Assembly: GCF_002979475.1 (NCBI RefSeq)
Contig: NZ_PCOY01000001.1
Coordinates: forward strand, 372,001-436,000
Reading direction: 5' to 3'
DNA: 64,000 bases
Source: Microbacterium sp. MYb62
GTDB lineage: Bacteria > Actinomycetota > Actinomycetes > Actinomycetales > Microbacteriaceae
Each line of letters opens with the position of its first letter. Position 1 is the stretch's first letter. Below are positions 1 to 8,525 of this stretch, in pieces. A program made the position numbers and the translations under genes. Below the pieces are notes generated by a model. That model did not search any database and was not told where the DNA came from. It saw only the letters and a program-made list of their open reading frames with translations.

Positions 1-221
1 ATCCCGATCCCACCCATCAGCACCGGCGCGTAGCGGGTGGCGATCTTGCCGACCCAGGGCGAGAGCACACTCTGCAGGATCGCGAAGATCAGGATGCAGA
101 TGACGAAGCCCCACCACTTGTCCCACTCGATCTCGAAGCCGTCGAGCAGGAGGTCTGCGGCGATGAGGCCGAGCCCGGCGGACACGACGTACATCAGGCC
201 GCGGAACAGGAGAGTGATCAC
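1..221 (-). CDS. Phage-holin-family (4-TM) membrane protein, C-terminus beyond the window
   Basis: The visible 73 residues begin with a GTG codon at 221 and hold two hydrophobic segments separated by an acidic, Trp-rich linker (EIEWDKWWG). This pattern is common in small actinobacterial membrane proteins annotated as phage holin family or mycobacterial 4-TM holin. The function of such chromosomal copies is unknown and there is no phage context here. A TATGCT hexamer (228-233) sits 6 bases before the GTG, which supports this start and a leaderless mRNA. The stop codon lies beyond base 1, so the gene is partial. Confidence 0.6.
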   Translation of the reverse strand, partial: MITLLFRGLMYVVSAGLGLIAADLLLDGFEIEWDKWWGFVICILIFAILQSVLSPWVGKIATRYAPVLMGGIG

Positions 222-291
222 GGGCTGAGCATATCGCCCTGCACGGCCGGCGGCGGGGAGCTCGGCGCCCGCGCTTCCCGCCGCCGGGTCG

Positions 292-1836
292 TCACTGCGC
301 CACGAAGAACGGGACGGCGCCGGTCAGGATGCCGACCGCGAGCATGACCAGGGACACGATCGTCGCACGCCAGAGCACCTTGCGGTGGTGGTCGCCCAGG
401 TTCACGCTCGCGAGGGAGACGAGCAGCAGGATCGCGGGCACGAGCGGGCTCTGCAGGTGCACCGGCTGACCGGTGATCGAGGCTCGCGCCATCTCCACGG
501 GATCGATGCCGAAGTTCGCCGCGCTCTGGGCGAGAACCGGGAGGATGCCGAAGTAGAACGCGTCGTTCGACATGAAGAACGTGAACGGGATCGAGAGGAC
601 CCCGGTGATCGGGGCGAGGAACGGGCCGAGCGCCGGCGGGAGGACGTTCGTGATCCAGGTCGCCATCGCATCGACCATCCCGGTGCCGGTGAGCACGCCG
701 ACCAGGACTCCGGCTGCGATGACCATCGAGACGACGCCGACGATGCTCGGGGCGTGCGCGACGATCTCCGAGGCCTGCTCCTTGATGCCCCGGAAGTTGA
801 TCACGAGGGCGATGCCGGCGCCCACCATGAACACGTACGGCAGCGGCAGGATGTCGAGCACCAGCAGCACCATCACCGCGACCGTGAGCACCAGGTTGAA
901 CCAGATGAGCTTCGGCCGGAGCGTGGGGCGGGCGGGGTCCAGCATCGTGTCGGCCATGGCCGTGTCCGCAGGATCGACGCTCGCTGCGGACACGGGAGCG
1001 TGTCCCCCGGCGACGACCACGAGATTGCCGGTGCGCAGCGACGCCCGTGCACCGGGCTTGGGCTCGGCTCCCCGGAAGATCTTCGGCACGGTGGAGAGCG
1101 ATCCGCCGTCGGCACCGGCGAGCAGCCCCTCGGAGCCGAGCCGTCCGAGTCGCCGGCGCTCCTGCAGGCCGAGTATCCACGCGAAGCCGAGGGTCACGAT
1201 GATCCCGGCCCCGAGGGCGGGAAGCATCGGCACGAAGATGTCGGTCGGCTGCAGCCCGAGCGCCGTCGCCGCCCGCACGGTGGGACCGCCCCACGGCACG
1301 ATGTTCAGCGTGCCGTTCATGAGACCGGCGACGCAGGTGAGCACGACGGGGCTCATGCCCAGACGGAGGTAGATGGGCAGCATCGCCGAGGTCGTGATGA
1401 TGAAGGTCGTCGAGCCGTCGCCGTCGAGGGACACGGCGCCGGCCAGGATCGCCGTCCCGAGGACCACCTTCGCCGGATCGTCACCGAGCAGACGGGTGAT
1501 CACGCGGATGAGCGGATCGAACAGGCCCACGTCGATCATGATCCCGAAGAACATGATCGCGAACATCAGCAGGGCCGCGGTCGGCGCCATGGTGCCGATC
1601 GCGTCGAGGATCATGTCGCCGAGGCCGAGGCCCGCTCCCGCGAAGAGCCCGAACGCCGTGGGCACGAGGATCAGAGCCACCATGGGTGTCAGGCGCTTGG
1701 TCATGATGAGCGTCATGAACGCGAGCACCATCGTGAATCCGAGGAGCACCAGCACCCATTCGGGCGGCACGAACGCCACGTCGTAGGTTGGCGCCTCTTC
1801 GGCGGCCGCGAACAGGCCGGTGAGTGCGTCTGGCAT
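292..1836 (-). CDS. CitMHS-family citrate/metal-citrate proton symporter
   Basis: A 514-residue inner-membrane transporter with about 12 hydrophobic segments. The N-terminal half contains the conserved family region around SLDGDGSTTFIITTSAMLPI and NIVPWGGPTVRA. A long polar loop near residues 225-300 splits the two halves. CitMHS proteins import citrate complexed with divalent cations together with protons. The start is an ATG behind a good AAGGAG ribosome site. The gene is divergent from a CitA/DcuS-type sensor kinase and its response regulator, which are therefore its probable regulators. Substrate specificity (citrate versus another tricarboxylate) cannot be read from sequence. Confidence 0.85.
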   Translation of the reverse strand: MPDALTGLFAAAEEAPTYDVAFVPPEWVLVLLGFTMVLAFMTLIMTKRLTPMVALILVPTAFGLFAGAGLGLGDMILDAIGTMAPTAALLMFAIMFFGIMIDVGLFDPLIRVITRLLGDDPAKVVLGTAILAGAVSLDGDGSTTFIITTSAMLPIYLRLGMSPVVLTCVAGLMNGTLNIVPWGGPTVRAATALGLQPTDIFVPMLPALGAGIIVTLGFAWILGLQERRRLGRLGSEGLLAGADGGSLSTVPKIFRGAEPKPGARASLRTGNLVVVAGGHAPVSAASVDPADTAMADTMLDPARPTLRPKLIWFNLVLTVAVMVLLVLDILPLPYVFMVGAGIALVINFRGIKEQASEIVAHAPSIVGVVSMVIAAGVLVGVLTGTGMVDAMATWITNVLPPALGPFLAPITGVLSIPFTFFMSNDAFYFGILPVLAQSAANFGIDPVEMARASITGQPVHLQSPLVPAILLLVSLASVNLGDHHRKVLWRATIVSLVMLAVGILTGAVPFFVAQ

Positions 1837-1934
1837 GCGTTGACTCCTTCGTCGTGGCCCCGTCGTCGGCGACGGGTCCCGATGAGATTAGGCAATCCCC
1901 GACGACCGGGTGCGGTATCCCGCATTCCCGGGGC

Positions 1935-1963
1935 TTCTGCGCGTAGCGTGAGTTCTGCGCATA
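1935..1963. repeat. Direct repeat TTCTGCGCRTA in the citM/sensor-kinase intergenic region
   Basis: Two copies of an 11-base element, TTCTGCGCGTA (1935-1945) and TTCTGCGCATA (1953-1963), are spaced 18 bp start to start, just upstream of the sensor kinase. The second copy overlaps an imperfect dyad around TGCGCATATTGCGC. The position between a transporter and its divergent two-component system suggests a response-regulator binding site; this is inference from position and repetition only. Confidence 0.4.
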
Positions 1964-1992
1964 TTGCGCGAGTGCAGCACGGGAGGAGCACG

Positions 1993-3648
1993 GTGCCGAA
2001 GACGATGCCGACCAGACCGCGGTTCGCCACGCGAGCCCTGCTGCTTCACCTCGCCACGGTGACGCTCGTCGTCGCACTCTGCACCGGCGTCTATCTGCTC
2101 CTCACCGTCCAGCAGCTGCGCGCCGAGGCCGAGTCCACGGCGCTGGGCATCGCCCGCACCCTCGCGGAAGATCCGCAGGTTCGTGCGGAGGTCGCCCGCA
2201 TCTCGCTCTCGGAGAGCGCGCCCGACGCCCGAGACCTCCGCAGCGGCGACCTGCAGCGCATCGCGTCCGACGTCACATCCCGCACCGGAGCACTGTTCGT
2301 CGTGGTCACCGACGACAACGGCATCCGTCTCGCGCACCCCACGCCCTCCCGCATCGGCGAGGAGGTCAGCACCCCGTACGAGGAGGTACTCGCCGGCGCC
2401 GAGGTGGTCGATTGGCAGACCGGCACCCTCGGCGAATCCGCGCGCGCGAAGGTGCCCGTGCGCGATGAGGCCGGCACTCCGGTGGGAGAGGTCAGCGTCG
2501 GATTCGAGCGCTCCGGCGTCTTCGATGACCTCCCGCCTCTTCTGACGGTGATCGGCGGCACAGCCGCCGGTGCGCTCGCCCTCGCCCTCCTCGCGTTCCT
2601 GCTGCTCCGCCGGCGCTGGGAGCGGCTGACCCTCGGAGTGCAGCCGGAAGAGCTCGTGGCACTCGTGCAGAACCAGACGGCCGTGCTGGACGGCGTGGAC
2701 GACGGCGTCATCGCCGTCGACACCCGCGGAGTGGTGCGCGTGAGCAACGCCGCCGCCGACCGTCTGCTCGGACTCGACGACCCCGTCGGCCGACCGCTCG
2801 ACGGACTCGGCCTCCCCGCCGCCGTGCTCGACGCCATGACCGGGGCGCTCACGCGCGCGAGCACAATCGTCGGCGACCGCATGCTGTACCTCGACTCCCG
2901 GCCGGTCGTGCGCGACGGCCACGCGCTCGGCGACGTCCTGATCGTGCGCGACCGCACGGATCTGGTCGCTCTCACGGAGCGTCTGGAGACGGTCAGGACG
3001 ATGACGGCGGCGCTGCGGGTGCAGCGGCACGAGTTCGCCAATCGCATGCACGTCGCCGCAGGACTGATCGACGCCGACCGGGTGTCCGACGCGCGAGCGT
3101 TCCTGGGCGAGCTCGTGGAGCGCGGTCCGGTGGCGTTCCCCGTCGCGGGACTCGACCTCCTCGGCGACCCCTTCCTGCACGCGTTCCTCGGTGCCAAGGG
3201 CGTGGAGGCGGGCGAGCGCGGGGTCGACCTCCGGATCGCGGAGGACACCCAGCTGATCGGGAACGTGACCGCTGCCGAAGACGTCGCGGCCGTTCTCGGC
3301 AACCTCATCGACAATGCCGTGGCCGCCGCGGTCTCGGGCGTGCGGACACCCCGCTGGGTCGAGGTCGCCGTGCTGGACGACGGCGACGCCCTCGTCTTCA
3401 CCGTCTCCGACTCGGGGCCGGGCCTCAGCGACATCGATCCGCTGTCCCCACGACCGAGGGAGGAGGACGCTGCCGACGGGGTGCACGGGCACGGGATCGG
3501 GCTCCCCCTCTCCACGGAGATCGCTCGTCGGAGCGGCGGGGACCTCTGGGTCATCGATTCCGGCGGTCCCGACAGCGGCGCGGTGTTCGCCGCGCGCATC
3601 GGCGGAGCCGTCGACGCCAGCCCCCACGACCAGAAGGAGAACACATGA
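1993..3648 (+). CDS. CitA/DcuS-family sensor histidine kinase
   Basis: 551 residues. A transmembrane helix near residues 15-35, an extracytoplasmic sensor domain of about 140 residues and a second helix near 185-205 are followed by a PAS region and the kinase core. The phospho-acceptor segment is QRHEFANRMHVAAGLI (His about 346), the form seen in the citrate/C4-dicarboxylate sensor group. The ATPase domain shows NLIDNAV and DSGPGLS. The GTG at 1993 is preceded by GGGAGGAG (1981-1988); a second in-frame ATG lies at 2005. Its end overlaps the response regulator by 4 bases, so the two are translationally coupled. It probably senses the ligand carried by the divergent CitMHS transporter. Confidence 0.88.
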   Translation: MPKTMPTRPRFATRALLLHLATVTLVVALCTGVYLLLTVQQLRAEAESTALGIARTLAEDPQVRAEVARISLSESAPDARDLRSGDLQRIASDVTSRTGALFVVVTDDNGIRLAHPTPSRIGEEVSTPYEEVLAGAEVVDWQTGTLGESARAKVPVRDEAGTPVGEVSVGFERSGVFDDLPPLLTVIGGTAAGALALALLAFLLLRRRWERLTLGVQPEELVALVQNQTAVLDGVDDGVIAVDTRGVVRVSNAAADRLLGLDDPVGRPLDGLGLPAAVLDAMTGALTRASTIVGDRMLYLDSRPVVRDGHALGDVLIVRDRTDLVALTERLETVRTMTAALRVQRHEFANRMHVAAGLIDADRVSDARAFLGELVERGPVAFPVAGLDLLGDPFLHAFLGAKGVEAGERGVDLRIAEDTQLIGNVTAAEDVAAVLGNLIDNAVAAAVSGVRTPRWVEVAVLDDGDALVFTVSDSGPGLSDIDPLSPRPREEDAADGVHGHGIGLPLSTEIARRSGGDLWVIDSGGPDSGAVFAARIGGAVDASPHDQKENT

Positions 3649-4298
3649 CCGAGCCCCTTCGCGTGCTCATCCTCGACGACGACTTCCGGGTCGCGCAGCT
3701 GCACCAGGGCATCGTCGATGATCACCCCGGCTTCACCGTGATCGAGACCGTGCGAACACTCGCCGGGGCCCGCGAGAGCATGCGCTCGTCTCGCCCCGAC
3801 GTCCTCATCGCCGACGTCTTCCTCCCCGATGGGGACGGCATCGCGCTCGTGCGGGAATCAGGGATCGATGCGATCCTCATCTCGGCCGCCGACGATGCCC
3901 CCACGGTACGTCGGGCGCTGCGATCGGGAGCCGTCGGCTATCTCGTGAAGCCCTTCGAACGACGAGCGCTGTCGAGTCTCCTCGATCGCTATGTCCGCTA
4001 CCGCAACCTCCTCGGCGGGGACCGCGCACTCCGCCAGGAGGACGTGGACCGGGCACTGGCGATCCTGCACGGCGCGGGCGAGTCGGTGTCGATCTCCCGA
4101 TCGGCGACGGAGCAGCTCGTGCTCGCCGCACTCGGCGACGGCGAGGCCTCGGCCGCGGAGGTCGGCGAACGGGTCGGGATCTCCCGCGCGACCGCGCAAC
4201 GCCATCTGGCGGCGCTGGCCGCCAGGACGGTCGTGGAGGTGCGCCTCAACTACGGCACGACGGGACGCCCCGAGCATCGATACGCAGCGCGCACCTGA
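3645..4298 (+). CDS. CitB/DcuR-family response regulator
   Basis: 217 residues with an N-terminal receiver domain: acidic pocket DDD at 11-13, phospho-acceptor Asp57 in IADVFLP, and Lys in LVKPFE. The C-terminus holds an HTH of the CitB/DpiA type (EVGERVGISRATAQRHLAAL). It should bind DNA when phosphorylated by the overlapping sensor kinase and control the citrate transporter upstream. It ends 21 bases from the convergent prfA; no strong hairpin terminator is visible between them. Confidence 0.87.
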   Translation: MTEPLRVLILDDDFRVAQLHQGIVDDHPGFTVIETVRTLAGARESMRSSRPDVLIADVFLPDGDGIALVRESGIDAILISAADDAPTVRRALRSGAVGYLVKPFERRALSSLLDRYVRYRNLLGGDRALRQEDVDRALAILHGAGESVSISRSATEQLVLAALGDGEASAAEVGERVGISRATAQRHLAALAARTVVEVRLNYGTTGRPEHRYAART

Positions 4299-4319
4299 GC
4301 CGACCGGGGAGACCGCTCG

Positions 4320-5399
4320 TCAGGAGTCGGAGCCGACCGCGGCGAGCCGTGCTTCCTCGTCAGCCGTGATCGCGCTCTCGATCAGCGGATCGAGAGCGCC
4401 GTCCATCACCTGATCGAGGTTGTACGCCTTGAACCCGGTGCGGTGATCCGCGATCCGGTTCTCCGGGAAGTTGTACGTGCGGATGCGCTCGGAGCGGTCC
4501 ATCCCGCGGATCTGCGAACGACGAGCATCGGATGCTGCGGCGTCGAGCTCCTCCTGCTGCCGTGCGAGCAGACGGGCGCGCAGCACGCGCATGCCGGCCT
4601 CGCGGTTCTGCAGCTGCGACTTCTCGTTCTGCATCGAGACGACGATGCCCGTCGGGACGTGCGTGATCCGCACCGCGGAGTCGGTCGTGTTCACGGACTG
4701 TCCACCGGGACCGGAGGAGCGGAAGACATCGATCTTGAGATCGTTCTGATCGATCTGGATCTCTTCCGGCTCATCGACCTCGGGGAACACGAGCACACCG
4801 GTCGTCGACGTGTGGATGCGCCCCTGAGACTCGGTCGCCGGCACACGCTGCACGCGGTGCACGCCGCCTTCGTACTTCAGGTGCGCCCAGACGCCCTGTG
4901 CGGGATCGGACGACGAGCCCTTGATCGCGACCTGCACGTCCTTGTATCCGCCGAGGTCGGATTCGTTGCGCTCGAGCAGCTCCGTCTTCCAGCCCTTGGA
5001 CGCCGCGTACTGGATGTACATGCGCAGCAGGTCAGCGGCGAACAGCGCGGACTCCGCGCCGCCCTCCCCCGCCTTGATCTCCATGATCACGTCGCGGGCG
5101 TCATCCGGGTCGCGCGGGATCAGCAGACGTCGCAGACGCTCCTGAGCACCCTGGAGCTCCTCCTCCATCGCCGGGATCTCCGCCGCGATCGACTCGTCCT
5201 CGCGAGCGAACTCTCTCGCGGTCTCGAGGTCGTCGGTCGCTGCGACCCAGGCCTCATAGGCGGCGACGATCCGCGACAGCTCGGCGTAGCGACGGTTGAC
5301 GCGCTTCGCACGGGCGGCGTCGGCGTGCACCGCCGGGTCGGAGAGCTCCTCCTGCACCCGGCGATGCTCGTCGATCAGAGTCTGGACGGACTCGAACAC
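4320..5399 (-). CDS. prfA: Peptide chain release factor 1
   Basis: 359 residues, the normal length for RF1. The codon-recognition tripeptide region reads PAT (187-189), as expected for RF1 rather than RF2, and the catalytic GGQ lies at 232-234 in GPGGQSVN. It terminates translation at UAA and UAG codons. The GTG start lies 11 bases after the rho stop codon, so the two are very likely co-transcribed. prmC, which often follows prfA and methylates this GGQ, is not the next gene; the convergent citrate two-component system is. Confidence 0.97.
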   Translation of the reverse strand: MFESVQTLIDEHRRVQEELSDPAVHADAARAKRVNRRYAELSRIVAAYEAWVAATDDLETAREFAREDESIAAEIPAMEEELQGAQERLRRLLIPRDPDDARDVIMEIKAGEGGAESALFAADLLRMYIQYAASKGWKTELLERNESDLGGYKDVQVAIKGSSSDPAQGVWAHLKYEGGVHRVQRVPATESQGRIHTSTTGVLVFPEVDEPEEIQIDQNDLKIDVFRSSGPGGQSVNTTDSAVRITHVPTGIVVSMQNEKSQLQNREAGMRVLRARLLARQQEELDAAASDARRSQIRGMDRSERIRTYNFPENRIADHRTGFKAYNLDQVMDGALDPLIESAITADEEARLAAVGSDS

Positions 5400-5410
5400 G
5401 GCTCAGCCGC

Positions 5411-7396
5411 TCAGCGGATGTTGTTGTCGTGCCCGTGCGCGCCCGAGGGGAGCGTGGGGATCGACTTCTGCATCTGCACGAGGAACTCGACGTTCGAGTT
5501 GGTCTCCTTGAGCTTGCCGAGGACGACCTCGAGGGCCTGCTGCTGGTCGAGGCCGGCGAGGGCGCGACGCAGCTTCCACGTGATCTTGACCTCGTCGGCC
5601 GAGAGCAGCATCTCCTCGCGACGGGTGCTGGACGCGTTCACGTCGACCGCCGGGAAGATGCGCTTGTCGGCGAGGGCGCGGGACAGGCGAAGTTCGCTGT
5701 TTCCGGTGCCCTTGAACTCCTCGAAGATGACCTCGTCCATCTTGGAGCCGGTCTCGACCAGCGCCGTGGCGAGGATCGTGAGGGATCCGCCGTTCTCGAT
5801 GTTGCGTGCGGCACCGAAGAAGCGCTTGGGCGGGTACAGCGCCGAAGCGTCGACACCACCGCTGAGCACACGACCGGATGCCGGAGCCGCCAGGTTGTAC
5901 GCGCGTCCGAGGCGGGTGATGGAGTCGAGCAGCACGACCACGTCGCGGCCGAGCTCGACCAGGCGCTTCGCGCGCTCGATGGCGAGCTCGGCGACCGTGG
6001 TGTGGTCTTCGGCCGGACGGTCGAACGTCGAGGCGATGACCTCGCCCTTGACCGAGCGCTCCATGTCGGTGACCTCTTCGGGGCGCTCGTCGACGAGCAC
6101 GACCATGAGGTGGACCTCGGGGTTGTTCTGCGCGATCGCGTTCGCGATCTGCTGCAGGACGATGGTCTTGCCGGCCTTGGGCGGCGCGACGATCAGGCCA
6201 CGCTGTCCCTTGCCGACCGGGGCGACCAGGTCGATGATGCGCTGGGTCAGCTTCTCGGGAGCCGTCTCCATGCGCAGACGCTCCTGCGGGTAGAGCGGGG
6301 TGAGCTTGCCGAACTCCACACGGGTGGCCGCGTCATCGATCGACAGACCGTTGATCGAGTCGACCTTGACGAGGGCGTTGTACTTCTGGCGGCCCTGCTG
6401 CTCACCCTCACGGGGCTGCTTGATGGAGCCGACGACGGCGTCGCCCTTGCGCAGGTTGTACTTCTTGACCTGTCCGAGGGAGACGTAGACGTCGCTGGGG
6501 CCGGCGAGGTAGCCGGTCGTGCGGACGAAGGCGTAGTTGTCGAGGACGTCGAGGATGCCGGCGATCGGGATCAGGACGTCGTCCTCGCCGATCTCGGTGT
6601 CGAACTCGTCGGTCGGGGCTCCGCTGCGACGCTTGTTGCGCTGGCGGTTGCGGCTGTTGCCACCGGCCTGATCGTCGTCGGCTGCAGGCTGAGCCTGCTG
6701 CTGCTGCGACTCCTGCGCCGCGCCGTTCTGGCCGCGGCCGCGGTTGCGGCTGCGGCTGCGGTTGCGACCGCGACCGCCCTGCTCCTCGCCGCCCTCGGAG
6801 TCGTCGTCGTTGTTGTTCTGCGCGTCGTTGTTCTGCGCATCGTTCTTCTGCGCGTCGTTCTTCTGCGCGTTGCGGCCCCGTCCGTTGCCGCCCTGGGCGG
6901 GCTCGGCGGCTGCAGGCTCGGATGCGGCCTCCGCCGCGGGAGCGGCGTCCGTCGCTTCGGCCTCGGGGGCTGCCGTCTTCTGGGCGCCACGGCGTCCTCG
7001 GCCGGTCGACTTGGGTGCCGACTCCGCCGGAGCTTCCGCCGGAGCGTCAGCCGCGGTCGGTGCCTCTGCGGAAGTGGCGTCCGCGGCCGGAGCTTCGGCA
7101 TCCGCCTTCTTCGCGCGGCTGCGACGCGGTGCCTTCGCCTTCGGGGCGGCCTCCGCGGTCTCGGTCGACGCCTCAGCGGGCGCGGACTCGGTCTTCGGGG
7201 CGGCTTCCGCCTTGGGCGCGGCTTCCGCCTTCTCAGCCTTCGCAGCTTCCGCCTTCTCAGCCTTCTCGGCCTTCGCCGCCGCCGTGGCGGTGCTGGCACG
7301 GCGAGGTGCGCGCTTGCGCGCCGGTGCAGCCTCGGTCGCGGGTGCTTCGGTCACCGAAGCGGACTGGTCGTTCTGGGTCTCGGAGAGGTTCTCCAC
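5411..7396 (-). CDS. rho: Transcription termination factor Rho with long disordered N-terminal insert
   Basis: 661 residues. The C-terminal 370 residues are canonical Rho: RNA-binding domain, Walker A (PPKAGKT) and Walker B (VVVLLDSITRL). The N-terminal 290 residues are low-complexity, first Ala/Lys/Glu-rich, then Arg/Asn/Gln/Gly-rich with RGR repeats and repeated KNDAQ units. Such insertions are typical of actinobacterial Rho. I place the start at GTG 7394-7396 because AAGGGAG lies just before it. However, a good promoter (TTCAAC 7429-7434, 17-base spacer, TATAAG 7406-7411) would begin the RNA only a few bases upstream, so initiation may be nearly leaderless. ATG at 7415-7417 is an alternative start. 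Confidence 0.95.
   Translation of the reverse strand: MENLSETQNDQSASVTEAPATEAAPARKRAPRRASTATAAAKAEKAEKAEAAKAEKAEAAPKAEAAPKTESAPAEASTETAEAAPKAKAPRRSRAKKADAEAPAADATSAEAPTAADAPAEAPAESAPKSTGRGRRGAQKTAAPEAEATDAAPAAEAASEPAAAEPAQGGNGRGRNAQKNDAQKNDAQNNDAQNNNDDDSEGGEEQGGRGRNRSRSRNRGRGQNGAAQESQQQQAQPAADDDQAGGNSRNRQRNKRRSGAPTDEFDTEIGEDDVLIPIAGILDVLDNYAFVRTTGYLAGPSDVYVSLGQVKKYNLRKGDAVVGSIKQPREGEQQGRQKYNALVKVDSINGLSIDDAATRVEFGKLTPLYPQERLRMETAPEKLTQRIIDLVAPVGKGQRGLIVAPPKAGKTIVLQQIANAIAQNNPEVHLMVVLVDERPEEVTDMERSVKGEVIASTFDRPAEDHTTVAELAIERAKRLVELGRDVVVLLDSITRLGRAYNLAAPASGRVLSGGVDASALYPPKRFFGAARNIENGGSLTILATALVETGSKMDEVIFEEFKGTGNSELRLSRALADKRIFPAVDVNASSTRREEMLLSADEVKITWKLRRALAGLDQQQALEVVLGKLKETNSNVEFLVQMQKSIPTLPSGAHGHDNNIR
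6810..6869 (-). repeat. 15-bp tandem repeats inside rho
   Basis: Successive 15-base units close to TCGTTSTTCTGCGCR on the plus strand (for example 6825-6839, 6840-6854, 6855-6869) encode repeated QKNDA/QNNDA pentapeptides in the disordered arm of Rho. Being in-frame, changes in copy number would lengthen or shorten this arm without disrupting the ATPase. Confidence 0.75.
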
Positions 7397-7405
7397 GAGT
7401 ACTCC

Positions 7406-7434
7406 CTTATATGTCATGGGGAATGAGCGTTGAA
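7406..7434 (-). promoter_or_regulatory. Probable rho promoter
   Basis: On the minus strand TTCAAC (7429-7434) is separated by 17 bases from TATAAG (7406-7411, five of six matches to TATAAT). Transcription would start about 3 bases before the GTG at 7396. It lies in the 164-base gap between thrB and rho, so rho-prfA can be expressed independently of lysA-hom-thrB. Confidence 0.55.
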
Positions 7435-7560
7435 CGCACACAACGGGTGCTGCGCGCGATCGCACGGGCTGACGCTCGGCGCCAGCCAGCCTCGGCACTT
7501 GTGCCACAGGAGTTTGCGTGCGGGTCTTGCAAGAGTTGCAATGGGGCCAGATTCACGTAG

Positions 7561-8523
7561 TTACGTGGAGCCCTCCGCTCGAGTCCCCACTGTACCACCA
7601 CGGACGTCGACTGCGAGCAGGAGCGCCTCCCACGGGGTGTCGGTGACTCGATCGGCCAGTTCGACCGCATCCTGGCGGCTGCCGGGACCGTCGGCGAGCA
7701 CGAGCACGCTGGGGCCGGCGCCGGAGACGACGGCGGCGAAGCCCGCGGCGCGCAGCGCCTGGACGAGGCGCTGCGTCTCGGGCATGGCGAGGGCTCGGTA
7801 GTCCTGGTGGAGCCGGTCGGCGGTCGCGTCCAACAGGAGCTCGGGGCTCTGCATCAGCGCCGCGATCAGCAGCGCGGAACGGGAGACGTTGAACACGGCA
7901 TCCGCGGTCGACACCTGCGGGGGCTGCAGCGACCGCGCCTGCGAGGTCGACATCGTGTACGCAGGCACCAGCACGAGCGGAGAGACGCCGCGGTGCACGA
8001 GGAGCTTCTTGTGCTGCGGTCCGCGATCCGACATCCACGCGATCGTCAGGCCGCCGAACAGTGCGGGGGCCACGTTGTCGGGGTGACCCTCGAGCTCGGT
8101 CGCGAGACGGAGGAGGTCGGCGTCGTCGATCTCGACGTCACCCGCCAGCAGTCCCTTCGCGGCGAGCACTCCGGCAGCCACGGCGGCGCCGGACGAACCG
8201 AGTCCCCGACCATGCGGCACGCCGTTCTCGGCGACGATGCGCAGACCGGGAACCGGGCGCCCGGCGTCGGCGAACACGTAGGCGATCGTGCGGACGATCA
8301 GGTTCGACGCGTCGCGCGGGATCTCGGTCGCGCCGGAGCCCGTCACCTCGATCTCGAGCTCGCCTGCGGGCAACGCCGTGACCTGGAGCGTGTCGTAGAT
8401 GCTGAGCGCCAGCCCGAGCGTGTCGAAGCCGGGCCCGAGGTTCGCGCTCGTCGCAGGAACCCGCACCTCCACGGTGCGCCCCTCGAGGGCTGCGCCCTCG
8501 ACGGGGTCAAGGGCAGCCGCCAT
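7561..8523 (-). CDS. thrB: Homoserine kinase
   Basis: 320 residues of the GHMP kinase family. Visible motifs are the N-terminal VPATSANLGPGFD, the ATP-binding PHGRGLGSSGAAVAAG and the C-terminal VSGAGPSVLVL. It phosphorylates homoserine on the way to threonine. The ATG at 8523 lies 2 bases after the hom stop codon; a GTG 6 bases upstream, overlapping that stop, is an alternative. It is the last gene of a lysA-hom-thrB run. thrC, which would complete threonine synthesis, is not in this window. Confidence 0.96.
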   Translation of the reverse strand: MAAALDPVEGAALEGRTVEVRVPATSANLGPGFDTLGLALSIYDTLQVTALPAGELEIEVTGSGATEIPRDASNLIVRTIAYVFADAGRPVPGLRIVAENGVPHGRGLGSSGAAVAAGVLAAKGLLAGDVEIDDADLLRLATELEGHPDNVAPALFGGLTIAWMSDRGPQHKKLLVHRGVSPLVLVPAYTMSTSQARSLQPPQVSTADAVFNVSRSALLIAALMQSPELLLDATADRLHQDYRALAMPETQRLVQALRAAGFAAVVSGAGPSVLVLADGPGSRQDAVELADRVTDTPWEALLLAVDVRGGTVGTRAEGST

Positions 8524-8525
8524 CG

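Noticed and set aside
1..221. Holin-like protein as sign of a prophage
   Set aside because: No lysin, structural phage genes, integrase or attachment site is visible; this family is common in actinobacterial chromosomes.
385..1992. Long plus-strand extension upstream of the citrate sensor kinase
   Set aside because: It is antisense to the CitMHS transporter, is rich in Arg, Asp, His and Gln as expected for a GC-rich shadow frame, and the real start has a strong ribosome site at 1993.
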